From: Gammaproteobacteria bacterium
GTDB taxonomy: Bacteria > Pseudomonadota > Gammaproteobacteria > S012-40
Length of the DNA: 10,838 nucleotides
Reading direction: 5' to 3'
Assembly (NCBI GenBank): GCA_026982215.1
Contig: JALSHN010000358.1
Location: 1-10,838, forward strand
Numbering within the stretch: the first letter of the stretch is position 1; every line of letters starts with the position of its first letter. A program made the translations under genes and the position numbers. This document shows, in pieces, positions 1 to 5,714 of the stretch. Below the pieces are notes generated by a model. The model was not told where the DNA came from. It saw nothing but the letters and a program-made list of their open reading frames with translations, and searched no databases.

Positions 1-417
1 CTCGCAGGGGGTGGAGAGCTTCTTCAGTTCCTCCACCAGGGCGGCAGCAGCCTTGTCGATGCCGCGCTTGAGGTCCATGGGGTTCATGCCGGCGGCCACC
101 GCCTTCAGCCCCTCGGTGAGAATGGCCTGGGCCAGCACGGTAGCAGTGGTGGTGCCGTCACCGGCCACGTCGGAGGTCTGGGAGGAGACCTCTTTCACCA
201 TCTGGGCGCCCATGTTCTCGAATTTGTCTTCCAGTTCGATCTCCTTGGCCACCGAGACCCCGTCCTTGGTGATGGTGGGGGCGCCGAAGCTCTTCTCCAG
301 CACCACGTTGCGCCCACGCGGGCCCAGGGTCACCTTCACCGCATTGGCCAGGATGTTGACGCCGGCGATGATGCGCTGACGGGCCTCGTCACCGAATTTG
401 ACTTCTTTGGCAGTCAT
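1..417 (-). CDS. groEL: Chaperonin GroEL (60 kDa), N-terminal part, cut by window edge
   Basis: GroEL forms the double-ring cytosolic folding chamber that encapsulates unfolded proteins under the GroES lid, using ATP. Only the first 139 codons are present; the gene runs off the left edge in frame. The visible part is the equatorial ATP-binding domain. It has TLGPRGRNV at residues 30-38, KDG at 51-53 and the AGDGTTT nucleotide-binding motif with Asp87, the residue that catalyses ATP hydrolysis in E. coli GroEL at the same number. The start ATG (415-417) is preceded on the coding strand by an AGAGGAA Shine-Dalgarno sequence. It lies 43 bp after groES, so the two form the usual groESL operon. 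Heat-shock control comes through the CIRCE promoter upstream of groES and possibly by read-through from fxsA. Identity is certain. Confidence 0.98.
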   Translation of the reverse strand, partial: MTAKEVKFGDEARQRIIAGVNILANAVKVTLGPRGRNVVLEKSFGAPTITKDGVSVAKEIELEDKFENMGAQMVKEVSSQTSDVAGDGTTTATVLAQAILTEGLKAVAAGMNPMDLKRGIDKAAAALVEELKKLSTPCE

Positions 418-460
418 GTTCGTTTCCTCTCTGGAATTCTGATCAAAAATTGGTTTCGGC

Positions 461-748
461 TCACTCGATCACGGCGAGGATGTCTTCCTCGCGCATGATG
501 AGGTAGTCCTCTTCTCCGATGGTCACTTCGGTGCCGGCATACTTGCCGAACAGCACCACATCACCCACCTTCACATCCAGGGGGCGAATCTCGCCATTGT
601 CCAGCAGCTTGCCATTGCCCACGGCGAGCACCTTGCCGCGGTGCGGCTTCTCCTTGGCGGTGTCGGGAATGACGATGCCACCCGGGGTGGTCTGTTCCTC
701 TTCCATGCGCTCGATGACCACGCGGTCGTGCAACGGACGAATATTCAT
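461..748 (-). CDS. groES: Co-chaperonin GroES (10 kDa)
   Basis: GroES is the heptameric lid of the GroEL chamber. The protein is 95 residues, the normal length, and begins MNIRPLHDRVVIER. The mobile loop that docks on GroEL is visible at about residues 16-34, with the hydrophobic GGIVIP tripod, and the C-terminal half carries the VGDVVLFGKYAG and EDYLIMREEDILA segments. The start at 748 is chosen from family alignment and from an AGGAG Shine-Dalgarno sequence six bases upstream. An in-frame extension to 808 would start inside the CIRCE operator and is not credible. groEL follows after 43 bp. Upstream lies an untranslated leader of about 75 nt that begins in the CIRCE element. Confidence 0.98.
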   Translation of the reverse strand: MNIRPLHDRVVIERMEEEQTTPGGIVIPDTAKEKPHRGKVLAVGNGKLLDNGEIRPLDVKVGDVVLFGKYAGTEVTIGEEDYLIMREEDILAVIE

Positions 749-801
749 GACTGACTCCTGTTCTCTAGGTCTTCTATGGGAATCCGGATAACGCTCGATT
801 T

Positions 802-828
802 TTAGCACTCTCAGAATTCGAGTGCCAA
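802..828 (-). promoter_or_regulatory. CIRCE operator (HrcA binding site) of groESL
   Basis: On the plus strand the left arm is TTAGCACTC (802-810), then nine bases (811-819), then GAGTGCCAA (820-828). The CIRCE consensus is TTAGCACTC-N9-GAGTGCTAA, so the match is 17 of 18 arm positions with the exact spacer length. It covers the predicted transcription start of the groES promoter, the expected place for HrcA repression. The hrcA gene itself is not in this window. Confidence 0.95.
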
Positions 829-829
829 A

Positions 830-857
830 ATAATAGTCGCCATCGCCCCCCTGTCAA
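830..857 (-). promoter_or_regulatory. sigma70-type promoter of groES-groEL
   Basis: Reading the minus strand, TTGACA (857-852, perfect -35) is followed by a 16-bp spacer and TATTAT (835-830, five of six for the -10). Transcription should start near 823, inside CIRCE. The sequence has no good sigma32 -10 (CCCCATNT), so this promoter looks housekeeping and HrcA-repressed rather than sigma32-dependent. Confidence 0.85.
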
Positions 858-884
858 GGCACGAGTGCAAATCCCGCCCAGCGA

Positions 885-1331
885 TCAATCCTCGCGGCGC
901 CACTCCCCATCCAACACCCGTGGACCACGAGTGCCGGGGCCGGGGCCGCCGTCATCAGGCGGGAAGGGAAACACCCGGGCCTGCAAACGGCGCAACAACG
1001 CCTGAACCAAGGCGCGACGAATACGGGGGACGAGCGCGGCGAACCCCAGGGCGTCGGTGAAAAAACCCGGTGTCAGCAACAAGGCCCCGGCCACCAGCAA
1101 CACCGCCCCCTCGAGAATCTCCACCGCCGGCAGCTCGCCGCGGAGCAGGGCCTGCTGCACCCGCCCGAGGGTGGAGATCCCCTGCCAGCGAAGCAACACC
1201 GCCCCCAGAGCGGCAGTGAACACCACCAGGGCCACCGTGGGCAACGCCCCGATGACACTGCCCACCTTGATGAGCAGGTAAATTTCCACCAGGGGGACGA
1301 CGAGAAATAGAAGAAAGAGGCTGCGAAACAA
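885..1331 (-). CDS. fxsA: FxsA family inner-membrane protein
   Basis: FxsA is a small inner-membrane protein. In E. coli its overproduction suppresses F-plasmid exclusion of phage T7; its normal role is poorly known. The protein has 148 residues. A hydrophobic segment at about 2-22 carries the family pattern VVPLVEIYLLIKVGS, a second spans about 26-47, and a third at about 72-93 ends in LLLTPGFFTD, a family hallmark. A basic region and a cytosolic tail ending in LDGEW follow. The start is TTG at 1331. No ATG or GTG lies between it and the upstream in-frame stop, and a GAGGG Shine-Dalgarno sequence sits eight bases before it. A sigma32-like promoter lies at 1362-1390. Its position directly upstream of groES matches E. 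coli, and no terminator separates the two genes, so read-through into groESL is likely. Confidence 0.9.
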   Translation of the reverse strand: MFRSLFLLFLVVPLVEIYLLIKVGSVIGALPTVALVVFTAALGAVLLRWQGISTLGRVQQALLRGELPAVEILEGAVLLVAGALLLTPGFFTDALGFAALVPRIRRALVQALLRRLQARVFPFPPDDGGPGPGTRGPRVLDGEWRRED

Positions 1332-1361
1332 GAAGGCGCCCTCATGTGGTTTGATGAAGGG

Positions 1362-1390
1362 ATATGGCGACGGCCACCTCCGTTTTCAAG
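1362..1390 (-). promoter_or_regulatory. sigma32-like heat-shock promoter of fxsA
   Basis: On the minus strand CTTGAAA (1390-1384) is a perfect sigma32 -35. It is followed by 14 bp and then CGCCATAT (1369-1362), which matches the sigma32 -10 CCCCATNT at six of the seven fixed positions. The spacer is within the usual range. Transcription would start near 1355 and give a leader of about 24 nt containing the GAGGG ribosome site. A sigma70 reading (TTGAAA, 17 bp, CATATC) is weaker. Confidence 0.7.
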
Positions 1391-1399
1391 GGTGGCTGA

Positions 1400-1412
1400 C
1401 ATGCCAAGCATG
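1400..1412. repeat. Short palindrome between the fxsA and cutA promoters
   Basis: CATGC (1400-1404), CAA, GCATG (1408-1412) is a perfect five-base inverted repeat. It covers the putative cutA -35. The nine bases ATGCCAAGC recur at 1401-1409 and 1429-1437, flanking the cutA -10. It could be an operator, but it is short enough to be chance. Confidence 0.4.
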
Positions 1413-1430
1413 CGCGGGGCGCGCTACAAT
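1401..1430 (+). promoter_or_regulatory. Probable promoter of cutA-dsbD operon
   Basis: TACAAT (1425-1430) is five of six for the sigma70 -10. Eighteen bases upstream ATGCCA (1401-1406) is a weak -35 with four of six matches. The predicted start lies near 1437, about 47 nt before the cutA start. The weak -35 sits inside a CATGC-CAA-GCATG palindrome (1400-1412), which suggests possible regulator binding. Confidence 0.5.
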
Positions 1431-1483
1431 GCCAAGCCCTGCGCAGCGGATTTCAACTGGCAAACAGCCGATGGGAGGTTCTT

Positions 1484-1822
1484 TTGAGCGAGCAGAGCGC
1501 GGACACCCACCTCATCGTTTATTGCACCTGCCCTCCCGGGGAGAAGGCCCTGGACATCGCCGAGACCTTGGTGCGCGAACACCTGGCCGCCTGCGTCAAC
1601 GTACTGGCCGGCATCACCTCTTTCTTCCACTGGGAAGACAAACTTCAGACCGCGGCGGAATTCCTTTTGCTGGCCAAGACCACCCGAGCGCGCTATCCCG
1701 AGCTGGAGAGCCGCCTGCGTGAGCTGCACCCCTACGAACTCCCCGAAATCGTCGCGGTCCCAATGGCATACGGCCTGCCCGACTACCTGCAATGGATCCA
1801 ACAAGAGGTCCAACCCCAATGA
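1484..1822 (+). CDS. cutA: Divalent-cation tolerance protein CutA
   Basis: CutA is a small trimeric, ferredoxin-like-fold protein tied to copper and divalent-metal tolerance; its exact mechanism is unsettled. The protein has 112 residues, the family's normal length. Family motifs are visible: IVYCTCP with Cys14 and Cys16, LAACVNV with Cys37, the SFFHWEDK strand-turn, EFLLLAKT and the near-C-terminal HPYELPEI. The start is TTG at 1484, supported by GGGAGG five bases upstream; no in-frame ATG fits. The stop overlaps the dsbD start as ATGA (1819-1822), so translation of dsbD is probably coupled. The cutA-dsbD pairing is also known in E. coli, where dsbD was once called cutA2. Confidence 0.95.
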   Translation: MSEQSADTHLIVYCTCPPGEKALDIAETLVREHLAACVNVLAGITSFFHWEDKLQTAAEFLLLAKTTRARYPELESRLRELHPYELPEIVAVPMAYGLPDYLQWIQQEVQPQ

Positions 1823-4092
1823 CCTTGCGCCTGGTGCTGTTGTTATTGGCCCTTCTCCCCGCTGCCGCCCTGGCGCAGGAAGAGCCTCTCCCCCCCGACG
1901 AGGCCTTTCCCGTCCGCCTCTACGCCGTCGATGCCGACACTCTGCGCGCCGAATGGAAGGTCCATGAAGGCTATTACCTCTATCGAAGCAAGTTCGGTTT
2001 CTCGGCCCTCACCCCCGGCCTGGAACTGGGCGAGGCCCGCATCCCCCGTGGTGAGGAGAAAGACGACGAATTCTTCGGCCGGGTGGAGACCCTGCGCCAT
2101 ACCGTGTCTGTGGATCTGCCCATCCGCAGCCGCCCCGAGACCGATACGGTGGAGGTCGAGGTCCGTTTCCAGGGCTGCGCCGACCTGGGGGTCTGCTATC
2201 CCCCGATGAAACGCACCCTGCGCGCTCATCTCATTCCGGCCGCGGCCTTCACGCCCCCAGCCGCCGCCTCCCCCGAACCTGTGGCAGAAAAAGGGGAAAA
2301 CCTCGGCCTGCTGGAACGGCTGGGTCGTACCCTCGGCCTGGACGGCGGCGACACGGAAGTCCTACCCCCCGATCAAGTATTCATCTTCTCCGCCGAGGCC
2401 GCCGGCCCCCATGCCATCCGTGCCCGCTGGGAGATCCGGGAAGGCTACTACCTCTACCGGGAGAAATTCGCCTTCCAACTGCAAGACCCTCCCGAGGGAA
2501 TCACCCTGGGCGCCCCCGCCCTCCCCCCCGGCGAATTCACGGACGACGAATCCTTCGGACGCATGGAGGTCTATCACCGCTCGGTGGAGGCGGTCATCCC
2601 CGTCATCCGCCCCGCCGGCGGCCCACTGGAGCTCCAGCTGGAAGTGAAATATCAAGGCTGCGCCGACCGCGGCCTGTGTTATCCACCGCAGAGCAAGACC
2701 AGCCCCATCCTGCTGCCGGCCGCCGCTGAGGCCACCCCTGAAACACCCCCGGCCGCGATCGCCAACGCACCTGCCGACATCCCCGTGGCCGAACAGGACC
2801 GTATCGCCCAGAGCCTGGCCGACACCAGCATCTGGCTCACCGTCCTCACCTTCTTCGGCTTCGGACTGCTGCTGGCCTTCACCCCCTGCGTGTTCCCCAT
2901 GATCCCCATCCTCTCCAGCATCATCGTGGGTCAAGGGGAGGGGCTCACCACCCGGCGCGCCTTCACCCTCTCGCTGGTGTACGTGCTCGCCATGGCCGCC
3001 ACCTACACCGTCGCCGGGGTGATCGCCGGCCTGTTCGGCGCCAACCTCCAGGCTGCCTTCCAGAATCCCTGGGTACTGGGCACCTTCGCCCTGGTGTTCG
3101 TACTGCTGGCCCTGTCCATGTTCGGCTTCTACGACCTGCAGCTCCCCGCCTCGCTGCAATCCAAGCTCAGCGAGGCGGCCAACCGCCGCAAGGGCGGCAC
3201 CCTCACCGGTGTGGCGGTGATGGGTTTTCTCTCCGCCCTCATCGTCGGCCCCTGCGTCGCCGCCCCCCTGGCCGGGGCCCTCATCTACATCGGCCAGACC
3301 GGCGACGCGGTGCTGGGCGGTATCGCCCTGTTCGCCCTCTCCATGGGCATGGGCGCCCCGTTGCTGCTGCTGGGCACCTCCGCCGGCAAGCTGCTGCCCA
3401 AGGCCGGTCCGTGGATGAACGCCGTCAAGGCCGTCTTCGGGGTATTGATGCTGGCGGTGGCGGTGTGGATGCTGGAACGCATCATCCCCGAATGGCTGGC
3501 CATGACTCTGTGGGCGGTGCTGCTCATCGTCTCCTCCATCTACATGGGGGCGCTGGACCGCATGGAGGCGGGGGTGAGCGGCTGGCGCCGACTGTGGAAG
3601 GGGCTGGGGCTGATCCTGTTCATCTATGGCACCCTGCTGCTGGTGGGAGTGGCCATGGGCGGCAAGGACCCGCTGCAACCATTGCGCGGCGCCGTGCTGG
3701 CCGGCGGCACTCAGCCCAGCAGCACGATCGAATTCCATACCATCCGCACCGAGGCCGAGCTGGAGCGGCTGCTGGCCCAGGCGCGCGCCGAGGGACGGCC
3801 GCTGATGCTGGACTTCTACGCCGACTGGTGTATCTCCTGCAAAGAAATGGAGCGCTACACCTTCTCCGACCCCGGAGTACAACAGGTCCTGTCCCAAGCC
3901 GTCCTGGTCAAGGCCGATGTCACCGCCAACGACGACGATGCCAAGGCCCTGCTGCGGCGCTACGGCCTCATCGGCCCCCCCGCCATCCTGTTCTTCACTC
4001 CCCAAGGCGAGGAGCGCCGCCCCTATCGCCTGGTGGGTTTCCTGGAGGCGGAGCGCTTCCGTGAACACGCCCGCCGCGCCCTGGAGGGATGA
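1819..4092 (+). CDS. dsbD: Thiol:disulfide interchange protein DsbD with duplicated N-terminal alpha domain
   Basis: DsbD moves electrons from cytosolic thioredoxin across the inner membrane to periplasmic DsbC, DsbG and TlpA/CcmG-type thioredoxins. The protein has 757 residues, against roughly 565 for mature-plus-signal E. coli DsbD. A signal peptide spans residues 1-19 (cut after ALA). Two tandem immunoglobulin-like alpha domains follow. The first (about 22-150) has EGYYLYR at 50-56 and QGCAD with Cys120 and Cys126. The second (about 183-310) has EGYYLYR at 208-214 and QGCAD with Cys281 and Cys287. The membrane beta domain (about 335-615) carries its redox pair in TPCVFPM (Cys357) and GPCVAAP (Cys479). 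The C-terminal thioredoxin-like gamma domain (about 635-757) has CISC with Cys671 and Cys674. All Cys pairs are intact. The ATG at 1819 is chosen over the upstream ATG at 1792 because it begins the signal peptide and overlaps the cutA stop. The extra alpha domain explains the extra length. Confidence 0.96.
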   Translation: MTLRLVLLLLALLPAAALAQEEPLPPDEAFPVRLYAVDADTLRAEWKVHEGYYLYRSKFGFSALTPGLELGEARIPRGEEKDDEFFGRVETLRHTVSVDLPIRSRPETDTVEVEVRFQGCADLGVCYPPMKRTLRAHLIPAAAFTPPAAASPEPVAEKGENLGLLERLGRTLGLDGGDTEVLPPDQVFIFSAEAAGPHAIRARWEIREGYYLYREKFAFQLQDPPEGITLGAPALPPGEFTDDESFGRMEVYHRSVEAVIPVIRPAGGPLELQLEVKYQGCADRGLCYPPQSKTSPILLPAAAEATPETPPAAIANAPADIPVAEQDRIAQSLADTSIWLTVLTFFGFGLLLAFTPCVFPMIPILSSIIVGQGEGLTTRRAFTLSLVYVLAMAATYTVAGVIAGLFGANLQAAFQNPWVLGTFALVFVLLALSMFGFYDLQLPASLQSKLSEAANRRKGGTLTGVAVMGFLSALIVGPCVAAPLAGALIYIGQTGDAVLGGIALFALSMGMGAPLLLLGTSAGKLLPKAGPWMNAVKAVFGVLMLAVAVWMLERIIPEWLAMTLWAVLLIVSSIYMGALDRMEAGVSGWRRLWKGLGLILFIYGTLLLVGVAMGGKDPLQPLRGAVLAGGTQPSSTIEFHTIRTEAELERLLAQARAEGRPLMLDFYADWCISCKEMERYTFSDPGVQQVLSQAVLVKADVTANDDDAKALLRRYGLIGPPAILFFTPQGEERRPYRLVGFLEAERFREHARRALEG

Positions 4093-4095
4093 GAC

Positions 4096-4647
4096 ATGAA
4101 CCGTGACAACCCCTGGGTAAAACGCCTCGGCTATCTCGCCGTCTTCATCGGTGGCGCCCTGCTGGGCGATGCCCTCTACGACTGGTACCAGAGCACCACC
4201 CCCGGCGCCAAGGCCGCGCAGGAGGCCGTGGGCACGCCGGCACCGACATTCGCCCTGCCCGACCTGGACGGCGAGCTGCGCCGCTCCGAGGAATGGGCCG
4301 GTCGCGTGATGGTGGTCAACTTCTGGGCCACCTGGTGCCCCCCGTGCCGCAAGGAAATGCCCGACTTCAATGCCCTCTATCAACAATACCGTGATGAAGG
4401 CGTGGTGTTCGTCGGCATCGCCCTGGACAACCCCGACAAGGCCCAGGCCTTCGTGGAACAGATCGGCATCGACTATCCCATCCTCGTGGGTGACGAGGCC
4501 GGAATCGAGGCGGCCAAGGCCTTCGGCAACCGCTTCGGCGCCCTGCCCTACACCGCCGTGGTGGACCGCGCCGGCCAGATCCGCCACACCCATCGCGGCG
4601 AGGTGAGCCGGGAAGACCTGGAGCGCGAGATCAAGGGCCTGCTCTGA
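4096..4647 (+). CDS. Membrane-anchored periplasmic TlpA/ResA-type thioredoxin
   Basis: This is a TlpA/ResA/DsbE-like reductant, held on the periplasmic side of the inner membrane, that reduces disulfides in target proteins. The 183-residue protein has a short cytosolic N-terminus and one membrane anchor at about residues 11-28. A redoxin domain follows from about 45, with the active site WCPPC (Cys81 and Cys84, Trp80) inside NFWATWCPPCRKEMP. The cis-proline loop is visible as GALPYTAVVD. The ATG at 4096 lies 3 bp after the dsbD stop with GGAGG eight bases upstream. The position right after dsbD suggests that DsbD is its electron donor. Its target is unknown from this window: no cytochrome c maturation genes are adjacent, so the name ccmG/dsbE is not assigned. 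A general periplasmic reductase role is equally possible. Confidence 0.9.
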   Translation: MNRDNPWVKRLGYLAVFIGGALLGDALYDWYQSTTPGAKAAQEAVGTPAPTFALPDLDGELRRSEEWAGRVMVVNFWATWCPPCRKEMPDFNALYQQYRDEGVVFVGIALDNPDKAQAFVEQIGIDYPILVGDEAGIEAAKAFGNRFGALPYTAVVDRAGQIRHTHRGEVSREDLEREIKGLL

Positions 4648-4696
4648 ACGCCATCCTGCACGATCCTGCAGGAAACCGTCGAGAATTTCACGCGTC

Positions 4697-4725
4697 TGGA
4701 CAGGAACATGCCGCTACGGCACAAT
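4697..4725 (+). promoter_or_regulatory. Probable sigma70 promoter of aroQ-accB-accC-prmA
   Basis: TGGACA (4697-4702, five of six for -35), a 17-bp spacer and CACAAT (4720-4725, four of six for -10) form a fair sigma70 promoter in the 128-bp gap after the thioredoxin gene. Transcription should begin near 4732, only a few bases before the leader hairpin. No other promoter of similar quality is seen in this gap. Confidence 0.55.
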
Positions 4726-4735
4726 GCGTTGCCTC

Positions 4736-4758
4736 CCTCCCGGAACGGTTTCGGGAGG
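4736..4758 (+). promoter_or_regulatory. GC-rich leader hairpin before aroQ
   Basis: CCTCCCGGAA (4736-4745) pairs with TTTCGGGAGG (4749-4758) over ten base pairs, including one G-U pair, around a three-base loop CGG. No T run follows, so it is not a typical intrinsic terminator. The right arm holds GGGAGG, the only strong Shine-Dalgarno-like sequence before aroQ. That sequence lies 17 bases before the ATG at 4776 and 2 bases before a GTG at 4761. Confidence 0.65.
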
Positions 4759-4775
4759 CCGTGACTGGAAGCGAC

Positions 4776-5231
4776 ATGGCCAACATCCTCGTCCTGCATG
4801 GTCCCAACCTCAATCTCCTGGGGAGACGCGAACCGGAACACTACGGCCGCGACACCCTGGAAGACATCGACCGGCGACTGCGTGAACGGGCCACCGCCAT
4901 GGGGCACCAGCTGGAGAGCTTCCAGTCCAACGCCGAACACGCCCTGGTGGAACGCATCCATGCGGCCCAGGAACAGGACGTGGACCTGATCCTCATCAAC
5001 CCCGCCGCCTTCACTCACACCTCGGTCGCCCTGCGCGACGCCCTGGCGGCGGTGGCCATCCCCTTCGTGGAGGTCCACCTCTCCAACGTCCATGCCCGCG
5101 AGCCGTTTCGCCACCCTTCCTACCTTTCCGACCTGGCCCTGGGAGTGATCAGCGGCCTGGGCCCCATCGGCTACCTGCTCGCCCTCGAGGGCGGCTTGGC
5201 GCGCCTGTCGCTCCCGCCATCCACCGATTGA
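4776..5231 (+). CDS. aroQ: Type II 3-dehydroquinate dehydratase
   Basis: This enzyme dehydrates 3-dehydroquinate to 3-dehydroshikimate in the shikimate pathway and works as a cytosolic dodecamer. The 151-residue length is typical. The N-terminus reads ILVLHGPNLNLLG, and the flexible lid carries Arg18 and the catalytic Tyr23. NPAAFTHTSVALRDAL contains Asn75 and His81, HLSN has the catalytic-base His101 with Ser103, and AREPFR has Arg112. The ATG at 4776 is chosen from the family N-terminus; its ribosome site (GGAAG, four bases away) is poor. A GTG five codons earlier (4761) lies only two bases after GGGAGG. The next gene, accB, starts 8 bp after the stop. aroQ-accB-accC is a common gammaproteobacterial arrangement, although aroQ and acc serve different pathways. 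Confidence 0.97.
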   Translation: MANILVLHGPNLNLLGRREPEHYGRDTLEDIDRRLRERATAMGHQLESFQSNAEHALVERIHAAQEQDVDLILINPAAFTHTSVALRDALAAVAIPFVEVHLSNVHAREPFRHPSYLSDLALGVISGLGPIGYLLALEGGLARLSLPPSTD

Positions 5232-5239
5232 GACCTGCC

Positions 5240-5698
5240 ATGGACATCCGCAAACTCAAAAAACTCATCGAACTGCTCAACGAATCCGACGTCGCCGAGA
5301 TCGAGATCAAAGAAGGCGAGGAATCGGTACGCATCTCCCGTTACAGCAGCGTCGCCCCGGCGCCGGTCCCCACCACAGCGATCGCGCCACCGCCCCCCGC
5401 CCCGGCACCCGCACCGGCTGAGACCGGCAGCGCCCAGGCAGAAGCAGAACCTGCCCTGCCCGAAGGGCACGTGGTCAAGTCCCCCATGGTGGGCACCTTC
5501 TACCGCGCCCCCTCCCCCGGCGCCAAACCCTTCGTGGAGGTGGGGGACCGGGTGGAGGCCGGCGACACCCTGTGCATCATCGAGGCGATGAAGATCCTCA
5601 ACCAGATCGAGGCCGACCAGGCCGGCACCGTCGCCGCCATTCTGGTGGAGAACGGCGAGCCGGTGGAATACGGCCAGCCGCTGTTCGTCATTCAATAA
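5240..5698 (+). CDS. accB: Biotin carboxyl carrier protein of acetyl-CoA carboxylase (BCCP)
   Basis: BCCP carries the biotin that shuttles CO2 between biotin carboxylase (AccC) and the carboxyltransferase (AccA-AccD) in the first committed step of fatty acid synthesis. The protein has 152 residues. The conserved N-terminus MDIRKLKKLIELL continues to EGEESVRISR (about 1-35). A Pro/Ala-rich flexible linker covers about 36-72, and the biotinyl domain covers about 75-152. The biotin attachment lysine is Lys118 in EAMKILNQIE. The protruding thumb region typical of BCCP is present around FYRAPSPGAKPF. The start at 5240 is the family N-terminus; an in-frame TTG at 5228 is less likely. accC follows after 16 bp, the standard accBC operon. 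Confidence 0.98.
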   Translation: MDIRKLKKLIELLNESDVAEIEIKEGEESVRISRYSSVAPAPVPTTAIAPPPPAPAPAPAETGSAQAEAEPALPEGHVVKSPMVGTFYRAPSPGAKPFVEVGDRVEAGDTLCIIEAMKILNQIEADQAGTVAAILVENGEPVEYGQPLFVIQ

Positions 5699-5714
5699 TT
5701 CACGAGACCGCCCC

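Noticed and set aside
461..808. Longer GroES with a 20-residue N-terminal extension
   Set aside because: The extension begins inside the CIRCE operator. The standard N-terminus at 748 has a perfect Shine-Dalgarno sequence.
1792..1818. Upstream ATG for dsbD at 1792
   Set aside because: It would add nine residues before the signal peptide. The ATG at 1819 overlaps the cutA stop and directly starts the hydrophobic signal.
2362..4593. 743-codon open frame on the minus strand opposite dsbD and the thioredoxin gene
   Set aside because: It is antisense to two genes with clear domains, its protein is Gly/Gln/His-rich without motifs, and long antisense frames are expected in GC-rich coding DNA.
4655..4672. 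Hairpin CCTGCA/TGCAGG after the thioredoxin gene as a terminator
   Set aside because: The stem is six base pairs and no T run follows, so support for termination is too weak.
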